The notes beneath the pieces are model-generated. The model was given only the letters and a program-made list of their open reading frames with translations, searched no databases and was not told the origin of the DNA. Both the position numbers and the translations under genes were made by a program. Below are positions 35,375-44,419 of a stretch of DNA of 64,000 nt, in pieces. Origin of the DNA: Acidobacteriaceae bacterium. GTDB taxonomy: Bacteria > Acidobacteriota > Terriglobia > Terriglobales > Acidobacteriaceae. The stretch is from positions 1-64,000 of the forward strand of contig CAHJWL010000005.1 in the NCBI GenBank assembly GCA_903642235.1, given 5' to 3'. The stretch's first letter is position 1. The number at the start of each line of letters is the position of its first letter.

Positions 35375-36778
35375 ATGGCCGGAGATCTCCGCTTGGTCCT
35401 TACCTCACAGCCGAAGTCCTCCACCGAACGCAGGATCGCTACCCTTCTCGTCTGCTTCGGTATTGCGATTTATGTTCTGCGCGGCATTCATGACGAGAAG
35501 CGCGTGCTCGAGTTCCGCGATTTTAAGCAGCCGTACAGCAGTGCGCGCTGCCTGCTCCACGGCTGCAATCCGTATAGCGAGTCCGACACACAGAAGGAGT
35601 TCCTGCGCGCCGGCGGCTCGGATGACGACACACAGGTTTTTCGTCCATTCTCCGCGCTCTACCCGCCCTTCTCCCTGGCCGTCCTCGCTCCGATCGCTGC
35701 GCTCAGCTACCCTGCGGCGCACCGGCTCTGGCTGGCTCTGATTGCCGTACTTGTCGCCGTCGCCGTTTTAGCGATCTTGGATCTCTGCCGAGAAGAAGAT
35801 CTCTATCGCGACGGGGATCTTTACCGCAAGGCAGCTCTCCTCGCGCCGTCGCTCCTGCTCTCTCTTTTTATCGCAAGCAGTACCATCCTGCTCATGCTGG
35901 GGCAGATCTCAGGTCCGGTAATTGCTCTGCTGAGTATCGGGTTCTGGTGTCTGCTGCGCGGCCGTGCTGCCTGGGTTGCGGTTGTGTGCTTGACCGTGGC
36001 ACTTTGTCTGAAGCCCCACGATGCAGCCCTGCTCGTCTGTTACCTGCCGTTTGCGGGTAGGCCGTGGCGCCGCGCTTTCGTGGGCGTTGCCGCCCTGACT
36101 GCCATTGTCGTTGTCGCCGGCACGGTCTGGTGCACAACCACGCCAGCCTCCGCGGGCTGGCTCATCGATCTCCGCGCCAATCTGCATGGCAACGCGGCAC
36201 CGGGTGGCGCGGACGACCCTGGCGTGCGAAGCACTGAAGCCCTTTACATGGCAAATCTTCAGCCCCTCTTCTCCACACTTACGTCTTCGCGTTCACTCTC
36301 AAACGTCCTTGCCCTCGCAACGGTGCTTCTTCTCCTGGCCGTATGGCTGCCGCTGGCTGTACGCCTGCCAAATACCTATGCCAAACACCTCCTCGCAATC
36401 GGAAGTCTGGCCTGCCTGACTCTCCTGCCTCTCTACCATCGTCAGTACGACACCCGGATCCTTCTTCTTGTGTTTCCATCCGTCGCCTATTTGCTCAATC
36501 GGCGACGAGACTTGAAAGCTTTCTGGGGACCTCTCTCTTTTGCCGTTCTGGCGCTTGCCACGGTCCTGACCTCACATCAGTACCTGCAGAAGTTCGCCAG
36601 CCGGTTTTTGCCGAGTCTCGCGACCGCGCCGCCTCTGAAGGTTCTTCTGGTGCTCCGTCCGCTGCCGCTTTCTGAACTCGCTCTTGCCATTGTCCTTCTA
36701 GCAGCTTTCCGCGCCTTTGCCCAAAGCCAAGAGAGCGCAGCGCTTGAATCCCAACCAACCCTCACTCCGTCCGTCTAA
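35375..36778 (+). CDS. GT87-like membrane glycosyltransferase (DUF2029)
   Basis: The 467-residue protein has about ten hydrophobic segments. The first periplasmic loop (VLEFRDFKQPYSSARCLLHG, then CNPYSESD) and the following YPPFSLAVLAPIAAL are the pattern of GT87 polyprenol-phosphate-mannose-dependent transferases. The acidic DF pair in the loop is the likely catalytic site. It starts at ATG 35375, with a TTG 6 bases earlier as alternative. It precedes the pilC/gspF gene by 27 bases, so the two may be co-transcribed; a link between them is not otherwise indicated. Confidence 0.75.
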   Translation: MAGDLRLVLTSQPKSSTERRIATLLVCFGIAIYVLRGIHDEKRVLEFRDFKQPYSSARCLLHGCNPYSESDTQKEFLRAGGSDDDTQVFRPFSALYPPFSLAVLAPIAALSYPAAHRLWLALIAVLVAVAVLAILDLCREEDLYRDGDLYRKAALLAPSLLLSLFIASSTILLMLGQISGPVIALLSIGFWCLLRGRAAWVAVVCLTVALCLKPHDAALLVCYLPFAGRPWRRAFVGVAALTAIVVVAGTVWCTTTPASAGWLIDLRANLHGNAAPGGADDPGVRSTEALYMANLQPLFSTLTSSRSLSNVLALATVLLLLAVWLPLAVRLPNTYAKHLLAIGSLACLTLLPLYHRQYDTRILLLVFPSVAYLLNRRRDLKAFWGPLSFAVLALATVLTSHQYLQKFASRFLPSLATAPPLKVLLVLRPLPLSELALAIVLLAAFRAFAQSQESAALESQPTLTPSV

Positions 36779-36805
36779 ACTGGTGATGAAGTCCAGTCCT
36801 CTCCC

Positions 36806-38005
36806 ATGACCGAGTTCGTAGTTCGTATTGCCGATGAACGTGGCCGTGTGCTCGAACAGACGCACGCCGCCAACACTCCCGACGAACTGCGCGCCCGCTT
36901 CACCCAGGCCGGCTACTTTGTCTACTCGGTGAAAAGCCGCAGCGGGCTTGCTGGCTCCGGGCGCAAGAAGGTCAAGCTCGAAACGTTTCTGATCTTCAAT
37001 CAGCAGTTCCTCACCCTCATTCGGGCGGGTCTTCCCATCCTTGGTTCGCTCGAGCTTCTTGCCCGGCGCCAGAAGGAACCGAACTTCCGCCTGCAGCTGG
37101 AGAATATCGTTCAGCGAATCAAAACCGGCGAGTCCATCTCTGCCGCCTTCGAGGCTCAGGGCGGCTTCCCTCTGGTGTACACGACCACGCTGCTCGCCGG
37201 TGAACGTTCTGGCAACCTCGAAGAGGTTCTTCAGCGCTTTCTCGATTTCCAGCGCGTCTCGCTCACGTTCCGCAAAAAGCTGAAGGCATCGCTTATCTAT
37301 CCGGCACTCCTGATCGTCATGGTGATCGGCCTCTTCATCTTCCTCATTACCTTTGTCGTGCCCCGCTTTGCGCAGCTTTACGACCAGCTTGGCACCCACC
37401 TGCCCGCTATCACTACGTTTCTGCTCGATCTCGGCCGCTATGCCCAGCAGTACGGCCTCTATGTGGCTGCCGTCGTTGCGATCATCGCCTTCCTGCTCAA
37501 TCGCTGGGTCAAGACAGACTCCGGTGCCGCCGCCGTCGATCGCGTTCGCATAGCGGTTCCTGTGCTCGGCGGCGTCTGGCTCAAATACCAGGTCGGCCTC
37601 TTCTCCCGCACTCTTGCTACCTTGCTCACAGGCGGCCTGCCCCTCGTCCCTTCGCTTGAGACCTCCGCCCGCGCCATTGACTCTCCACAGATCGCCACCG
37701 CGGTCTTCCGCTCGGTCGAAACTGTTCGGGAGGGCAAAGGCCTCTCCGCCAGCCTGCAGGCAACCGGCGTCTTTCCCGAGCTCGCCGTTGAGATGATGGA
37801 GGTCGGTGAATCTACCGGCGCCCTCCCGCAGATGCTCAACTCCGTTGCCGAGTTCTTCGAGGAAGACGTGCAGACCTCACTTACGGCCGTGATGAGCCTG
37901 ATCGAGCCTGCCATTCTGATTGTCATGGGCGTGGTCGTCGTCACAATCCTCATCGCTCTCTACCTGCCCATCTTCTCGCTCTCTGCCGGCGGGACGACGC
38001 AGTAG
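36806..38005 (+). CDS. pilC: Type IV pilus / type II secretion inner-membrane platform protein
   Basis: The 399-residue PilC/GspF protein anchors the assembly ATPase at the inner membrane. Two T2SSF domains are visible: the first from about residue 68 (FLIFNQQFLTLIRAGLPIL ... GGFPLVYTTTLLAGERSGNL), the second from about 270 (LFSRTLATLLTGGLPLVPSL ... VMEVGESTGALPQML-like). Three membrane helices lie near 170, 218 and 375. The N-terminal segment (EFVVRIADERGRVLEQ) is typical. Its ATPase partner is 2.2 kb downstream, with two unrelated genes in between. Confidence 0.92.
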   Translation: MTEFVVRIADERGRVLEQTHAANTPDELRARFTQAGYFVYSVKSRSGLAGSGRKKVKLETFLIFNQQFLTLIRAGLPILGSLELLARRQKEPNFRLQLENIVQRIKTGESISAAFEAQGGFPLVYTTTLLAGERSGNLEEVLQRFLDFQRVSLTFRKKLKASLIYPALLIVMVIGLFIFLITFVVPRFAQLYDQLGTHLPAITTFLLDLGRYAQQYGLYVAAVVAIIAFLLNRWVKTDSGAAAVDRVRIAVPVLGGVWLKYQVGLFSRTLATLLTGGLPLVPSLETSARAIDSPQIATAVFRSVETVREGKGLSASLQATGVFPELAVEMMEVGESTGALPQMLNSVAEFFEEDVQTSLTAVMSLIEPAILIVMGVVVVTILIALYLPIFSLSAGGTTQ

Positions 38006-38178
38006 TCCTGACGGAGCTTCTATCCGATTACGGGTCGAGTTGCCTGGTTGTTCTCTCCTTCCAGAGGTAGCTATGGCCGTACGCACGCAGACCGAGCCGT
38101 GCGCTGGTATCGGGCGACGATGCATCTAAATACATAGGCGAGCAAATTCGCCAACCCCTCAGCAGAAGGAGCACACAC

Positions 38179-39345
38179 ATGGGACTCAAAGAAGCACTCG
38201 GTTTCGGTTCAGACAAAAAGATCCGCTATGCCATCGTCGGGCTGGGAGACATTTCGCAGGAAGACATGATGCCGGGCGTTAAAGGGACCGGCAACTCGGA
38301 GATGACCGCCCTTGTCACCTCAGACCCGGCCAAGGCCCGCGAACTTGCTGACAAGTACGACATTGCGATGTCGCGCACCTTTACTTATGAGCAGTTCTCG
38401 GAGGCTCTTACCTCCGGCACCTTCGATGCCATCTATCTCGCGACGCCCAACTGGCGCCATGCGGAGTTCATCGTTCCCGCACTACAGGCTGGCATTCATG
38501 TGCTCACCGAGAAGCCGCTTGAGGTTTCGACTGCAAAGTGCAACGAGATCCTTGCAGCCGAGAAGGCCTCGACCGCCAAGCTCATGGTCGCGTACCGGCT
38601 CCACTTCGAGCCCGGCACGCTCGATATGATTCAGAAGATCCGCGACGGCAAGATCGGCGAAGTCCATCTTTTCGCGTCCAGCTTCGCCCAGCCGCTTGAC
38701 CCCGCAAACCATCGCGCTCACAGTGGAACTCTGGCTGGTCCCGTCCTCGACATGGGTCCTTACCCTATCAATGCCGCTCGCTACGTCTTCTCCGATGAAC
38801 CCACCGCCGTGCTCTCCGCGGTCGGGACACGCCATCCCGAGAGCGGTTTTGATCAGGATTTCGACGACACTGTCGCCGTCACGCTTGCGTTTCCCGGCAA
38901 CAAGCTGGCCCAGTTCAATCTCAGCTACTTCGGTGGTCCCTACAACACTCTCGTCGCCCTCGGCAGCAAGGGCAGCATTACACTCGACCCTTCCTATATG
39001 TTCGGCAAGCCGATTGAGCAGACGCTGGCAATCGGCGATAGCAAGAAGAACGAAAGTTTTAAGAACACTGACCACTTCGGCGGTGAGATGAAGTATTTTT
39101 CTGACTGCATCCTGAACAACACTGAAGTCGAGCCAGACGGCGAAGAGGGCTTCGCGGATGTCCGCGTCTGTGAGGCAATTATTGAAGCTGTCAAGTCTGG
39201 ATCCACGGTCGAACTCCAGCCCTTCACCCGCACCAAACGCATCAATCCCGACACTCAGAAGCAGACCCTGCGTGCCACATCCTCGCCAGATCTTGTGAAT
39301 GCTTCGAACCCAGCACGCGGCGTCGACAAGCAGCCGAAGAATTAA
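38179..39345 (+). CDS. Gfo/Idh/MocA family oxidoreductase
   Basis: The 388-residue protein has an N-terminal Rossmann domain (IRYAIVGLGDISQEDMMPGV) for NAD(P). The EKPL motif (VLTEKPLEV) supplies the conserved catalytic-site Lys. A C-terminal alpha/beta domain follows, with LDMGPYPINAARY containing the region where relatives such as glucose-fructose oxidoreductase bind sugar. It most resembles the glucose-6-phosphate dehydrogenase-like/GFOR branch. There is no Tat signal. A strong ribosome site (AGAAGGAG) precedes it and a terminator follows. Confidence 0.85.
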   Translation: MGLKEALGFGSDKKIRYAIVGLGDISQEDMMPGVKGTGNSEMTALVTSDPAKARELADKYDIAMSRTFTYEQFSEALTSGTFDAIYLATPNWRHAEFIVPALQAGIHVLTEKPLEVSTAKCNEILAAEKASTAKLMVAYRLHFEPGTLDMIQKIRDGKIGEVHLFASSFAQPLDPANHRAHSGTLAGPVLDMGPYPINAARYVFSDEPTAVLSAVGTRHPESGFDQDFDDTVAVTLAFPGNKLAQFNLSYFGGPYNTLVALGSKGSITLDPSYMFGKPIEQTLAIGDSKKNESFKNTDHFGGEMKYFSDCILNNTEVEPDGEEGFADVRVCEAIIEAVKSGSTVELQPFTRTKRINPDTQKQTLRATSSPDLVNASNPARGVDKQPKN

Positions 39346-39358
39346 GCTTTCATCGCAG

Positions 39359-39386
39359 AAAAGGCGCACTTTCGGGTGCGCCTTTT
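39359..39386 (+). terminator. Rho-independent terminator after Gfo/Idh gene
   Basis: An 11-bp stem AAAAGGCGCAC / GTGCGCCTTTT (39359-39369 and 39376-39386) with a TTTCGG loop lies 14 bases after the stop codon. The A and T ends would let it serve both strands, so it may also end the convergent HdeD-like transcript. Confidence 0.85.
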
Positions 39387-39438
39387 AGGCTCTGCACAAA
39401 GCAACGCAAACACAAGACGCAGGGATCCGCAGGCTTGA

Positions 39439-40018
39439 CTAGGTGCCGAGAGCACCTATATGCCGCCGGATCGCGCCCGTGACCATCAGTCGTGAGATCC
39501 CGCCGACAATGAGGTTGATCCCTACCAGAGTCCCGACGATCCAGGCCGCGCTTGACGGCCATGACGTCACGATCATCAGGGCCAGAACGAGCGCCACGAC
39601 GCCGTCGAGGAGCAGCCAGGTTCGCCCGGCGCGCGGTGTACGAAAGGCCGTCGTCAGCTCCAGCAGGCCCTCAAGAAGCAGATATCCGGCAAGCAGCAGC
39701 GTCAAAGAGGCTAGCCCCGCCCCGGGGCTTGAGAAGCAGGAACAAGGCGACGAACACATAGACGACGCCCAGCCCGGCCTGCAGTGGAAATGCTCCGGCA
39801 GCATGCGTTCTCCACGCCAGCAAGAGCAGCGCCACACCAGCCAGCAGCAACAGCCAGCCAAAGTAGAGCGCCACGGCAAGCCCGCCGATCTGGGGCAGCG
39901 CGACGGCGATCAACCCGGTCACGATGAGCGCGATGCTCAGCGCAGTGGACCAGCCATGCGACCAGCGCGGCGAGATGGCAGGAAGCAGGGAAGGGGAAAG
40001 TGGCGAGCTGCTCATCAT
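39439..40018 (-). pseudogene. HdeD/DUF308-like membrane protein, frameshifted
   Basis: Read on the minus strand from ATG 40018 (GGAGG upstream), the first frame encodes three membrane helices up to FLLLKPRGGAS and then goes off at 39671. The rest (AGLASLTLLLAGYLLLEGLL ... LVGINLIVGGISRLMV) continues in another frame down to 39439. Removing one G from the CCCCGGGGCGGGG tract at about 39719-39727 joins them as KPRAGLASL, giving about 192 residues and six helices, as in HdeD-type proteins. Known HdeD is an acid-resistance membrane protein. A sequencing error cannot be excluded. Confidence 0.7.
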
Positions 40019-40166
40019 CTAAACCTCCAGAGACGACCCACGGTATCACCCTCCCGCGCTCCCCCATCCGACGTAGAGCGCAACGCGCTACGGTCATCCG
40101 TGGACAGTAGAATAGCCCTGTCAGCAGTGACCCTAACCCCGCGCCCTGGCAGGAGTCTTACTGAGT

Positions 40167-41804
40167 ATGGCAACGCCCGTAGCCCTCCCCCTTTCCGTCG
40201 CTGAGATGTCCATGGACGAGACTGAGCGCGCCCGCACCCTGGCCCGCCGCTACCACTCCGAGTTCGTCGATCTCAAGAACTTCAAGATCCAGCACGAGCT
40301 CTTCAAGACCGTTCCCGTCGACATGATGTTCCGCTACAACTTCGTGCCGCTTGAACAGCACGAAGGCCGCCTTGCGATCGCCGTCTCCGATCCGTCGAAG
40401 CTCATGGTGCTCGACGAAATCTCCGGCCTGCTCGGCACCCGCCTCATCACCCGCGTGGCCACCCTGTCGCAGATCACTGATCTTCTTAAGAAGACCGAGC
40501 AGTCGCAGCGCGTTCTTGACGAGGCCTCGGAAGGTCTGGCCTTTGATGTCCTCTCGTCTGAAGACAATCCGAACGAAAACATCTCGATCGAGCGCCTGAC
40601 CGGCGAAGACGATCTCTCGCCCATCATCCGCCTCGTCGACACCACCATCTTCACCGCGCTCGAACGGCGAGCGTCGGACATCCACCTCGAAACCTTTGAC
40701 GACTCGCTCCTCGTTAAGTACCGCATCGATGGCGTCCTCCAGCAGGCCATGGCCCCCATTGCACGCGAGCACCATCAGACCATCCTCTCCCGCATTAAAG
40801 TGATGAGCGAGCTCGACATCGCCGAGCGCCGCGTCCCACAGGATGGCCGCTTCCGCGTCCGCTATAAAGGCCGCCTTATCGACTTCCGCGTGAGCATTAT
40901 GCCAACGGTTCATGGCGAGAATGCCGTCCTCCGCGTGCTCGACAAAGAGTCCATGTCGGAGAAGTTCACCAAGCTTTCGCTTGATGTCGTCGGCTTCGCC
41001 GCCCATGATCTCGCGCGTTTTCGCCGCTACATTAAAGAGCCATACGGCATGGTGCTCGTCACCGGCCCAACAGGCTCCGGCAAGACCACCACCCTCTATG
41101 CCGCCCTTAACGAGATCAAGAGCGAAGAAGACAAGATCATCACCATCGAGGATCCCGTCGAGTACCAGATCCGCGGCATCACTCAGATCCCCGTCAACGA
41201 GAAGAAGGGCCTCACATTCGCCCGCGGGCTTCGCAGCATCCTCCGCCACGATCCCGACAAGATCCTCGTCGGCGAAATTCGCGACGCCGAAACCGCCCAG
41301 ATCGCCATTAACTCCGCCCTTACCGGCCACCTCGTCTTCACCACAGTCCACGCCAATAACGTTGTCGATGTGCTCGGCCGCTTCCTTAACATGGGGGTCG
41401 AGCCTTACAACTTTGTCTCCGCCCTCAACTGCATCCTCGCCCAGCGCCTGGTCCGCCAGGTCTGCGACTTCTGCGCCACTACCGTCCATTACACCGACGC
41501 CGAGCTCCGCGAGAGCGGCCTTCCGCTCGAAGAATGGCACAACTTTGCTTTTCGCGAGGGCACCGGCTGCATCGAGTGCGGTGGCACCGGCTTCCGCGGA
41601 CGCTCCGCCATCCACGAACTCCTCGAGCTCGACGACGAGATCCGCGAGATGCTTCTCGCCAAGAAACCCGGTTCCGAGATCCGCAAGGTCGCCAAGCAAA
41701 AGGGCATGGCCTTCCTCCGCGATTCGGCCCTTGAACGCGTCCGCGACGGCATTACCACCCTGAAGGAGATTAACAAGGTCACCTTCATCGAAGCCGGCCG
41801 CTAA
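40167..41804 (+). CDS. pilB: Type IV pilus / type II secretion assembly ATPase
   Basis: The 545-residue hexameric ATPase drives pilus or pseudopilus extension. It has an N-terminal GspE/PilB domain (residues about 20-140), Walker A GPTGSGKT at 300-307, the Asp box region (ITIEDPVEYQI), Walker B ILVGEIRD near 374, the His box (GHLVFTTVHANN) and a tetracysteine zinc element (CDFCATTV ... CIECGGTGF). The zinc element separates PilB/GspE from PilT. AGGAG lies 11 bases before the ATG. Its platform partner is at 36806-38005. Confidence 0.94.
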   Translation: MATPVALPLSVAEMSMDETERARTLARRYHSEFVDLKNFKIQHELFKTVPVDMMFRYNFVPLEQHEGRLAIAVSDPSKLMVLDEISGLLGTRLITRVATLSQITDLLKKTEQSQRVLDEASEGLAFDVLSSEDNPNENISIERLTGEDDLSPIIRLVDTTIFTALERRASDIHLETFDDSLLVKYRIDGVLQQAMAPIAREHHQTILSRIKVMSELDIAERRVPQDGRFRVRYKGRLIDFRVSIMPTVHGENAVLRVLDKESMSEKFTKLSLDVVGFAAHDLARFRRYIKEPYGMVLVTGPTGSGKTTTLYAALNEIKSEEDKIITIEDPVEYQIRGITQIPVNEKKGLTFARGLRSILRHDPDKILVGEIRDAETAQIAINSALTGHLVFTTVHANNVVDVLGRFLNMGVEPYNFVSALNCILAQRLVRQVCDFCATTVHYTDAELRESGLPLEEWHNFAFREGTGCIECGGTGFRGRSAIHELLELDDEIREMLLAKKPGSEIRKVAKQKGMAFLRDSALERVRDGITTLKEINKVTFIEAGR

Positions 41805-41838
41805 CCGCGGCCAGTTCGCAGTCTTGCCTCTTCAGGGG

Positions 41839-43959
41839 CTACTCCCCCATTAGCTTTCGCTGCAAATACGTGTACGTCATCGCGCCCGTCCCTGCCTCCT
41901 GCTTCAGGTCCGCTCCCGAGCCGTGCCCACCCTCGGTGATCTCCCAATAGAAGAACGGCTTGCCCAACTCCTCCATCTTTGCCGCAAACTTCCGCGCATG
42001 CTGCGGCCCTACCCGGTCATCCTTGGTCGTCGTCCAGATCAGCGGCTCGGGATACACCGCATCCTTCTTCAAATTTGCATACGGTGAGATCCTTTCCAGA
42101 AACGCCCGCTCTTCCGGTACGCTGACCGATCCATACTCGCCCACCCAGCTCGCCCCCGCCGCAATCTGTTCGAATCGAACCATGTCCAGCAGAGGCACCT
42201 CGATCACGACGGCCTTCCACAGCGAGGGGTGCTGCTCCATCTCCACCCCCATCAGCAAGCCGCCGTTCGATCCTCCAAGGATCCCAAGCTTCGCTGGGGA
42301 TGTGATCTTTCGCGCCACCAGATCCTGCCCGACCGCCGCAAAGTCGTCATAGATCCGTTGCCGATGCGTTTTCAGCCCCGCTTCGTGCCACGCCGGCCCA
42401 AACTCACCGCCGCCGCGCAGGTTGGCCTGCACATAGACGCCTCCATGCTCCAACCATAACTTGCCTATGTTTGGGTTGTAGTCCGGCGTCAGCGACACCT
42501 CAAAGCCGCCATATGCCTCAAGCAGCGTCGGATTCGCGCCGTCGAGTTTCATTGCTTTCGGGTGCACCACAAAGTATGGCACCTTTGTCCCATCTTTCGA
42601 TGTCGCCTCAAACTGCTCCACGGCATCCCTGGTCGCGTCAAACCGCGCCGGCTCACTCTTCACCTCTCGCGCCGTGCCTTTCGCCGCCTCGCCCAGCCAC
42701 ACCGCTGGCGGTGAGATAAAGCTTTCCACGTCCAGAAAAAACCGGTCATCCGTGTCGCTTGTTGAGACCAGCCCAACCGCCGCATTGTCCGGCACCGGCA
42801 GCGTCTGCACCGTCCATCCATTTTCCCCCGGCGTATAGATGGCCGCCCGCCCTTTTACATGCTCAAGGGTCGTCAGCACCAGCTGGTCCCGCGTCGTCCG
42901 GACGTCCTGCAGAAAGCTCTCCGCCGTCGGTGCAAAGACCACTGCGGGCTTCAGGTGCGATGGATCTTTCTTGACATCTGCCAGCTGCATCTCTACCAGC
43001 GATCCTTGCTTGAACGTTGTTCCACTCGCAGCAGGCGCCCAATCCTCCATCAACTCCACCAGTACCCGGCCTCGCAGCAGCCCAACGACACCAGCCTTCG
43101 CCGGAATGGCCAGGCGCTCGACCCCGCGCGTCGTCCGGACGTATGTCTCTCCCTCAAAGAACGTCACGTTTCTTCGAAAAAGTTCAAGGCTCTCGCCCTG
43201 AGCATCGTGCAGTACCGACGTTCTAACGCCCTCGTCCGTAGCCCTCCCACGAAACACTTCCTTGGCCTCACTCAGTGGCGTTCCCCGCTTCCACTCCTTT
43301 GTCACAAACGGATAGCCGGAACTGGTCATCGTTCCAGCCCCCCAGTCTCGGGAGATCAGCACAGTGTCCTTGTCGACCCAGGTAGTGCCCTGCTTGCTAT
43401 GCGGCGAGACGAAGCCGCCCTCCACAAACCTTCCCTGCTTCAGGTCGAACTCCCGGTCGGTCGTCGCGTCCTCGCCTCCGGCGGAAAGCTCCACGAGGCA
43501 GTACTCCGTGCCCGGGTACAGACACTCCAGCCCCTTGCTGACCCATCCTGTCTTCTCCGCTCTTCCAAGCGCGTCAAAGTCCAGCACCGTTGTCCAGTGC
43601 GGCGTTGCTGTCAGGTAGTCCGCCACGCTCGTCTTCCGCAACAGCCCGCGCGGGTTGGTCCCGTCGCGCCACTGGTTGTAAATCTCTCCGCCTCGCAGCT
43701 GCGGCGCGGCAAGCCGCCGCGGATCCTCCGCCACCTTCAACGCGTCGGCGAAGTTCCCCGCATAGCGTGGGTCCTTCTCCAGCACCGCTGCTGTTCGCGC
43801 ACTATGATCCTTCACCCAGGTCATCGCCCGCTCGCCCGAGACATCCTCCAGCCATACATATTTGTCGGACGACGAAGCTGGAGCCGGCCCGACCTCCGCG
43901 GACAGCAGGCTGGCGCCTCCCACCAGAAAACCTAAAAACATCGCGGCCGCTTGGCGCAT
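41839..43959 (-). CDS. Secreted prolyl oligopeptidase family (S9) protein
   Basis: The 706-residue protein starts at ATG 43959 with AAGGAG 7 bases upstream; longer upstream starts read through a decayed gene. It has a signal peptide (MFLGFLVGGASLLSAE), an S9 N-terminal beta-propeller (DKYVWLEDVSGERAMTWVK) and a C-terminal alpha/beta hydrolase domain. The catalytic triad is Ser564 in GGSNGG, Asp in TTKDDRVGP and His in TEGGHGSG. It is probably periplasmic and cuts short proline-containing peptides. It faces away from pilB, with its end 34 bases from the pilB stop. Confidence 0.88.
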   Translation of the reverse strand: MRQAAAMFLGFLVGGASLLSAEVGPAPASSSDKYVWLEDVSGERAMTWVKDHSARTAAVLEKDPRYAGNFADALKVAEDPRRLAAPQLRGGEIYNQWRDGTNPRGLLRKTSVADYLTATPHWTTVLDFDALGRAEKTGWVSKGLECLYPGTEYCLVELSAGGEDATTDREFDLKQGRFVEGGFVSPHSKQGTTWVDKDTVLISRDWGAGTMTSSGYPFVTKEWKRGTPLSEAKEVFRGRATDEGVRTSVLHDAQGESLELFRRNVTFFEGETYVRTTRGVERLAIPAKAGVVGLLRGRVLVELMEDWAPAASGTTFKQGSLVEMQLADVKKDPSHLKPAVVFAPTAESFLQDVRTTRDQLVLTTLEHVKGRAAIYTPGENGWTVQTLPVPDNAAVGLVSTSDTDDRFFLDVESFISPPAVWLGEAAKGTAREVKSEPARFDATRDAVEQFEATSKDGTKVPYFVVHPKAMKLDGANPTLLEAYGGFEVSLTPDYNPNIGKLWLEHGGVYVQANLRGGGEFGPAWHEAGLKTHRQRIYDDFAAVGQDLVARKITSPAKLGILGGSNGGLLMGVEMEQHPSLWKAVVIEVPLLDMVRFEQIAAGASWVGEYGSVSVPEERAFLERISPYANLKKDAVYPEPLIWTTTKDDRVGPQHARKFAAKMEELGKPFFYWEITEGGHGSGADLKQEAGTGAMTYTYLQRKLMGE

Positions 43960-43997
43960 TGGGTAGCTCCTTCTGAGTGAAGTGTAGAAGCACTCTA

Positions 43998-44267
43998 TCA
44001 GCGAGAGAGCAGGTCTTGCAGTGACAGAGCACTCTGGCACACCCGCACCGCTGCTTTGACGGCCGGCATGAGTCCTCTGACGTGCCGGGCAGGAAGAGAC
44101 TTGTTGACAAGCCTGGAACGCCCTAAGCTCTTGCGCCGATGCCCAACCACTGCACGCGCGTGCTCCCACTTTCCCACCTGTCGCTCCCGCTGTTCGCCAT
44201 CGATGTACTCGCGATCCGGCCGATAGCTCGTGTGCAGGTACTCTGATGGTGAAATCATCATCGTCAT
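43998..44267 (-). pseudogene. Decayed Uma2-family (DUF820) gene
   Basis: The frame from ATG 44267 begins MTMMISPSEYLHTSYRPD, followed by REYIDGEQRERQVGKWEHAR. This matches the N-terminus of Uma2 proteins (restriction-endonuclease-like fold) well. After WEHAR the expected VQWLL...WF continuation is only seen as QWLGIGARA in another frame, ending in TAG. A later piece (GAGVPECSVTARP) resembles the VRVPDV region in a third frame. The gene therefore carries at least two indels and has lost its PD-(D/E)XK core. Confidence 0.6.
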
Positions 44268-44419
44268 GCCAGCGATCCTATTGCCCTCCGTCCCCCTATC
44301 GAAATGCCGGCTATCCCCCAAAGGCACCATCCCTCCTCTAACCCTCCCGCCGCGCTCACGTCTAAAATCCAGGCGTCACACGTTACTCTGTAGAGGGAAC
44401 ACCTGGGCATCACCGTCAA

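Noticed and set aside
40158..41699. 513-codon antisense frame over pilB
   Set aside because: The plus strand encodes a textbook PilB with Walker and zinc motifs; the reverse frame is compositional noise.
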